From: Phycisphaerales bacterium UBA2396
GTDB taxonomy: Bacteria; Planctomycetota; Phycisphaerae; Phycisphaerales; UBA1924
Assembly (NCBI GenBank): GCA_002343325.1
Contig: DDSG01000148.1
Span: 1 to 15,423 of the forward strand
Direction: 5' to 3'
DNA: 15,423 nucleotides
The notes under the pieces are model-generated. The model saw only the letters and a list, made by a program, of their open reading frames with translations. It did not search any database and was not told the DNA's origin. Positions 12,154 through 15,423 of the stretch are shown in pieces (the stretch's first letter is position 1; every line of letters begins with the position of its first letter). Made by a program: the position numbers and the translations under genes.

Positions 12154-13074
12154 TCAGGGTTTCACTCCAAAGCCCAGCATCGCCCGCTTCGCCTCCCACT
12201 CCGCGGCCTCGCGTTTGTTGTCCGAGGGCAGCGTCCCCGTGCCGCCCGCCGCAAGATCCCGCAACGCGTTGATCTCCAGCCTGCTGAGCCGCGTTCCCTC
12301 GAACACGTAGTCCCGCCACGCCTCCACCGTCATCGGCACGATCGGTTCGATCAGCCGAAGCATCGCGTCCGCGTACGCGCGGATCTCGCTCTGGGCGTGG
12401 CTGTCCAGCCGCAACGACAGGAAGTGCAAAGTGTTGTGGAGATCGCACTTCCAGTACCACTCGGTATACATGTTCACCGGAAGCCCGATGCGGGCCAGTT
12501 CCCGGCTCACACCCTGGTCCGTCAGACGCAGGTACTCGTGATAGCTCGATTCGACCGTGTCCAAAAAGCGGACAAACTCATCCGCAGTACGCATGTCCTG
12601 TTCGTTCGCCGCCGAACCCACGAACGTCTCTTCGCCACCCTGGCGGTTGCTGCGAGACTGCTTGCGGACCTCTTCCTTGGCCGGCTTGTAGAACCGGTCG
12701 GGGATGATCGAGTACCGCCCCGAATACTCGTTGACGTTCGCTGTGCGATGCCGGATCCACTGCCGCGCGATGAAGATCGGCATGCAGACGTGGAACTTGA
12801 ACTCGACCATCTCGAACGGGGTCGTGTGCCGGTGCCGAAGGAGGTACCGGATCAGCCCCCGGTCCTCGGTCACCTGCTTGGTCCCCTGCCCATAGCTGAC
12901 CCGGGCGGCCTGCACGATCGCCGCATCCGCCGTTTTGCCCTCGGGACAAAGCCTCGGCATCGCGTCCACCAACGCGATGAAACCGTGGTCGAGCACGGGG
13001 ATTTCCCAGCGGGCGCTCCCGCTCATCACGTCCCTCAGCGGGCTCTCGGGCTCGACGCGTTTGATGCTGCTCAT
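12154..13074 (-). CDS. thyX: Flavin-dependent thymidylate synthase
   Basis: Makes dTMP from dUMP using methylene-tetrahydrofolate and NAD(P)H through FAD; cytoplasmic tetramer. The ThyX signature RHR-X7-S is complete: RHRTANVNEYSGRY, Arg108 to Ser118. Other family blocks are ARVSYGQGTKQVTEDRGLIRYLLRHRHTTPFEMVEFKF (57-94), and LPVNMYTEWYWKCDLHNTLHFLSLRLDSHAQSEIR (198-232), which supplies nucleotide and flavin contacts. At 306 residues it is longer than the compact ThyX type (about 220-250). The extra length is in the N-terminus and in an insertion around 134-160 (QSRSNRQGGEE), as in other long bacterial ThyX. The start at 13074 has no Shine-Dalgarno, but TATATT ends 5 nt before the ATG. It predicts a thymidylate route independent of ThyA, although the rest of the genome is unseen. 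Confidence 0.96.
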   Translation of the reverse strand: MSSIKRVEPESPLRDVMSGSARWEIPVLDHGFIALVDAMPRLCPEGKTADAAIVQAARVSYGQGTKQVTEDRGLIRYLLRHRHTTPFEMVEFKFHVCMPIFIARQWIRHRTANVNEYSGRYSIIPDRFYKPAKEEVRKQSRSNRQGGEETFVGSAANEQDMRTADEFVRFLDTVESSYHEYLRLTDQGVSRELARIGLPVNMYTEWYWKCDLHNTLHFLSLRLDSHAQSEIRAYADAMLRLIEPIVPMTVEAWRDYVFEGTRLSRLEINALRDLAAGGTGTLPSDNKREAAEWEAKRAMLGFGVKP

Positions 13075-13182
13075 GGCCCAATATACGCCGCCCGCCGCGA
13101 TCGCAAAAAAATCTAATCGACCCCGCCGCGGAAAGCCCTTGTGCGCTTGTCTCTTTCACCTGTGCGCGCCGATGATCTAGGT
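13075..13182. promoter_or_regulatory. Divergent promoter interval, thyX / aminotransferase
   Basis: 108 nt between divergent starts. It contains a seven-A run (13105-13111), the thyX -10-like TATATT, and on the plus strand TTGTCT (13147-13152) and GATGAT (13171-13176) at 18-nt spacing, a possible promoter whose start point would fall at the aminotransferase GTG. Confidence 0.35.
13080..13085 (-). promoter_or_regulatory. -10-like TATATT directly upstream of thyX
   Basis: The minus strand reads TATATT-GGGCC-ATG, so transcription starting about 6-7 nt after the hexamer would begin at the start codon. A partial -35 (TTGCGA, 13106-13101) is 15 nt upstream, which is short. With no Shine-Dalgarno, a leaderless thyX transcript is the simplest reading. 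Confidence 0.4.
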
Positions 13183-14418
13183 GTGAACGCCACCTTCGCC
13201 AGAACCCCCGCCGCCCTCCCGATTCTCGCCTCCCACTGGTCCATCAGGCCGGGGCTGACCTTCCTCAACCACGGGTCCTACGGCGCCGTTCCAAACGTCG
13301 TCCTCAAGCACCAGAGCGACCTGCGCCTTCGCATGGAGCAGGACGCCGTCCGGTTCTTCAAGGTCGACCTCGAGAACCTCATGGACGACATGCGGGCCCG
13401 GGTTGGCTCGTTCCTCGGCTGCCCGGGGCCGACCCTCGCCCCGATGGTCAATGCCACCGTCGCCCTCGCCACCATCCTCCGCCAGGAGTCCTTCCGCCCG
13501 GGCGACGAGATCCTTGTCACCGATCATGAGTACATGTCCGGCATCAACGAGCTCGAACGCATCTGCGCCGCCACCGGTGCAAAGGTCGTTCGCGCCGCCG
13601 TCCCCTTCCCCGCAACCTCACCCGACGACGTCGTCAGCGCGGTTCAGTCCGCCATCTCCCCCAGAACCCGGTTCATGATGGTGAGCTGGATCACCAGCGC
13701 CACAAGCCTCATCTTCCCCATCCGCAAGCTCATCGCCCTAGGACGCCATCACGGGATCACCACCCTCGTTGACGGCACCCACGCCCCGGGCCAGATTCCC
13801 GTCGACATCGCCGACCTGAACCCCGACTACTTCGTCGGCAGCGGGCACAAGTGGCTCAGCGCCCCCAAGGGCACCGGCTTCCTCTACGTCCCCCTCGAAC
13901 GCCAAGCCAACTTCCGTCCCGTCTGCCTCTCCAGCCGGGCCCACAAAGTCCGCCCCGAGCGACCCCTCTTCCTCCGCGACTTTGACTACATGGGCACCGA
14001 CGACTATTCCGGCATCCTCTCCGTTCCCGCCGCCATCGACTTCATGGGCTCGGTCCTCCCCGGCGGCTGGAACGCCCTCTACGCCCAGAACCACGACCTG
14101 GTCATCCGTGGCGTCGAAGTCCTTCAGAACGCGCTCGGCCTGCCCGTCTGCGGCCCGGAATCCATGATCGGCACCATGGCCACCCTCATCCTGCCCGATC
14201 CCCCCGCCGGATCGCGTCCCACCAAGTACGACGATGCTCTCCAGGACGCCCTCGTCGAGCGTCACGGCGTCGTCGTTCCCATCTGGCAGTTCCAGCCTCT
14301 GGGCGCCACCAAGCCCCTCCGCGTCCTCCGCATCAGCGCGCAGGTCTACAACTCCATCGAAGACTACCACCGCCTCGCCGATGCTCTTGGCGAAGAACTC
14401 ACCCGCGAGAAGGCATGA
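13183..14418 (+). CDS. Class V aminotransferase-fold PLP enzyme (isopenicillin-N epimerase-like)
   Basis: PLP-dependent fold-type I enzyme, 411 residues from GTG 13183; cytoplasmic. The opening FLNHGSYGAVP and later VNATVALATIL, LVTDHEYMSGINELERI and VSWITSATSLIFPI match the CefD-like branch of the class V family. DGTHAPGQIPVDI carries the Asp (about 197) that pairs with the PLP ring nitrogen. GSGHKWLSAPKGTGFLYV carries the Schiff-base Lys (about 223). Members act as epimerases, cysteine desulfurase relatives or lyases, so the substrate cannot be stated; the name does not imply beta-lactam synthesis. Other in-frame GTG codons at 13141 and 13162 are possible starts. None has a clear Shine-Dalgarno, and GATGAT ends 6 nt before 13183, which favours that start. 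The 3' end overlaps the convergent BtuF-like gene by 20 nt. Confidence 0.88.
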   Translation: MNATFARTPAALPILASHWSIRPGLTFLNHGSYGAVPNVVLKHQSDLRLRMEQDAVRFFKVDLENLMDDMRARVGSFLGCPGPTLAPMVNATVALATILRQESFRPGDEILVTDHEYMSGINELERICAATGAKVVRAAVPFPATSPDDVVSAVQSAISPRTRFMMVSWITSATSLIFPIRKLIALGRHHGITTLVDGTHAPGQIPVDIADLNPDYFVGSGHKWLSAPKGTGFLYVPLERQANFRPVCLSSRAHKVRPERPLFLRDFDYMGTDDYSGILSVPAAIDFMGSVLPGGWNALYAQNHDLVIRGVEVLQNALGLPVCGPESMIGTMATLILPDPPAGSRPTKYDDALQDALVERHGVVVPIWQFQPLGATKPLRVLRISAQVYNSIEDYHRLADALGEELTREKA

Positions 14419-15400
14419 CCTCCGCCGGAAAGCCCGCCGGAATCAGCTCAGGCCGATCATTCAGCAGCCCCACCAGAAACTCGTAGGCCTCCACGAGCCT
14501 CGGCCCGGGCCTGGCGAACATCTGGTTCCCATCCACAACCACCACCCGACCAGCCCGAACCGCCGGGAGGTCTTCCCACCACGTCGCCTGCGACAAGTCC
14601 TCGGCCATGCGCCGCGCCCCCGCCAGCCCCACGCCGCACGGACACACGATCACCCACTCCGGCTGACTCTCCACCAGCCGCTCCGCCGTCACCACGACCG
14701 ACTTGCCCGCGACCCGCTCGGCCATCTGCGGCCCGATCGCCGCCCCGCTCCCTTCTCGCGCCACCGTCGGGTTCAGCACATGCCGCCCCCCCGCCCGCTC
14801 GATCATCTGTGGGACCCAATGACCCCCCACAAAAAGAGGATCCGTCCACTCCAAGAACGCTACCGAGGGTCCCTCCACGAACGGGTTGACGTACTCCTGG
14901 GCCGAGAACACCCGCTCGCGCAGTCGGGCCACCTCCTCCATCGCTCGACGCTCCGCACCCAGCGCGATGCCGACCTGCAGCACGGTGTCGAGAACCCCCT
15001 CAAAAGTGGTGGGATTCAGCGCGACCACTTCCGGCGGCGTGGGCAAAGAGGCGGCGACGCGACGCACGCTTTCCAGGTCGATCGAGCAGACATCGCACAG
15101 GTCCTGCGTCAGGATGTGGGTGGGAGCCAACCGACGCAGCAGCTCGCTGTTCATGGTGTAGAGGGGCTGTCCTGCCGCAACGCGTGTGCGCACGGCCGCG
15201 TCGATCTCCCCGGGCCCGAGGTCGGCCGGAATGACCTGCGTTGTGAGAACCGGGCTGTCCAGGGCCGCCGGCGGGAAGTCGCACTCGTGCGAACGGCCCA
15301 CCAGACGGTTGATCAATCCGATCAGATCCAGTACCTCCGTGGCGGAAGGCACAAGGCTGACAACGCGGGTACTCTGAACCGGGTCCGGGGGGTAAGCCAT
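14399..15400 (-). CDS. BtuF-like cobalamin-binding protein without signal peptide
   Basis: 333 residues, periplasmic-binding-protein fold of the BtuF/FecB class. The N-terminal domain begins TRVVSLVPSATEVLDLIGLINRLVGRSHECDFP. AFLEWTDPLFVGGHWVPQMIERAGG (181-205) is the classic BtuF-family block with Trp186 and the GGHW turn. The C-terminal domain has WVIVCPCGVGLAGARRM (249-265) and AVRAGRVVVVDGNQMFARPGPRLVE (280-304). Unlike E. coli BtuF there is no signal sequence or lipobox at this start, and Cys pairs occur at LCDVC (102, 105) and CPC (253, 255), plus Cys40. A subgroup annotated as cobalamin-binding proteins shares these traits. It may act in the cytoplasm, or a secreted form could start outside the window. 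The ATG at 15400 has no Shine-Dalgarno and lies 23 nt from the window edge, so its start is uncertain. Vitamin B12 is the most likely ligand by family, not proven. Confidence 0.8.
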   Translation of the reverse strand: MAYPPDPVQSTRVVSLVPSATEVLDLIGLINRLVGRSHECDFPPAALDSPVLTTQVIPADLGPGEIDAAVRTRVAAGQPLYTMNSELLRRLAPTHILTQDLCDVCSIDLESVRRVAASLPTPPEVVALNPTTFEGVLDTVLQVGIALGAERRAMEEVARLRERVFSAQEYVNPFVEGPSVAFLEWTDPLFVGGHWVPQMIERAGGRHVLNPTVAREGSGAAIGPQMAERVAGKSVVVTAERLVESQPEWVIVCPCGVGLAGARRMAEDLSQATWWEDLPAVRAGRVVVVDGNQMFARPGPRLVEAYEFLVGLLNDRPELIPAGFPAEVMPSRG

Positions 15401-15423
15401 AGAAGGGGTGGGAACGTGTGGGG

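Noticed and set aside
12397..13116. 239-residue plus-strand open frame opposite thyX
   Set aside because: thyX on the other strand has its complete signature; this frame has no domain or start signal.
13183..14418. Aminotransferase as evidence for a beta-lactam biosynthetic cluster
   Set aside because: The similarity is to the broad CefD-like class V branch; no ACV synthetase, IPNS or other cluster genes are present.

Overview
The window is uniformly GC-rich and densely coded on both strands. It looks like a chromosomal segment of a Planctomycetota bacterium, probably of the Phycisphaerae type. That placement is an inference from four things: a pseudopilin of the H-X9-DG class, a GH78 lipoprotein, an ECF sigma / RskA-like anti-sigma pair, and a very Ala/Arg/Glu-rich coiled-coil membrane protein. 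No 16S or other marker gene is present to confirm it. No IS element, integrase, CRISPR array or phage gene was seen.

Layout, left to right. A lipoprotein alpha-L-rhamnosidase (GH78) lies on the minus strand (54-2954). After about 300 nt of non-coding DNA comes a minus-strand tRNA-Ser(UGA) (3256-3342), directly downstream of a GNAT acetyltransferase (3353-3916). Divergent from this is a YbgC-like acyl-CoA thioesterase (3964-4404). Its stop codon abuts the stop of a convergent two-gene unit: a small unknown protein (4856-5107) followed by an EVE-domain protein (4405-4842). Next, on the plus strand, is a 715-residue protein with a long cytoplasmic coiled coil and a Wzz-like two-membrane-segment C-terminus (5281-7428). 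It converges on an ECF sigma factor / anti-sigma factor operon read leftward (8892-7499, ATGA overlap). A 341-nt regulatory interval separates that operon from a divergent plus-strand pseudopilin-like gene (9234-10001), which is followed by a secreted cyclophilin-type peptidyl-prolyl isomerase (10074-11075). On the minus strand follow thyX, the flavin-dependent thymidylate synthase (12154-13074), and an outer-membrane beta-barrel-like protein (11090-12070). Divergent from thyX is a class-V aminotransferase (13183-14418), whose 3' end overlaps a convergent BtuF-like cobalamin-binding protein without a signal peptide (14399-15400).

Function. Most genes are single housekeeping or envelope functions in short units rather than one pathway. 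The coupled units are the sigma/anti-sigma pair, the small protein plus EVE pair, and possibly thyX plus the barrel gene. Several products act in or beyond the inner membrane: rhamnosidase, coiled-coil/Wzz-like protein, anti-sigma, pseudopilin, PPIase and barrel. The most unusual items are the coiled-coil/Wzz-like architecture, a 13-nt leader element shared by the rhamnosidase and pseudopilin genes, the divergent pseudopilin, the signal-less Cys-rich BtuF homologue, and a set of genes without Shine-Dalgarno sequences whose -10-like hexamers sit so close to the start codon that leaderless mRNAs are likely.
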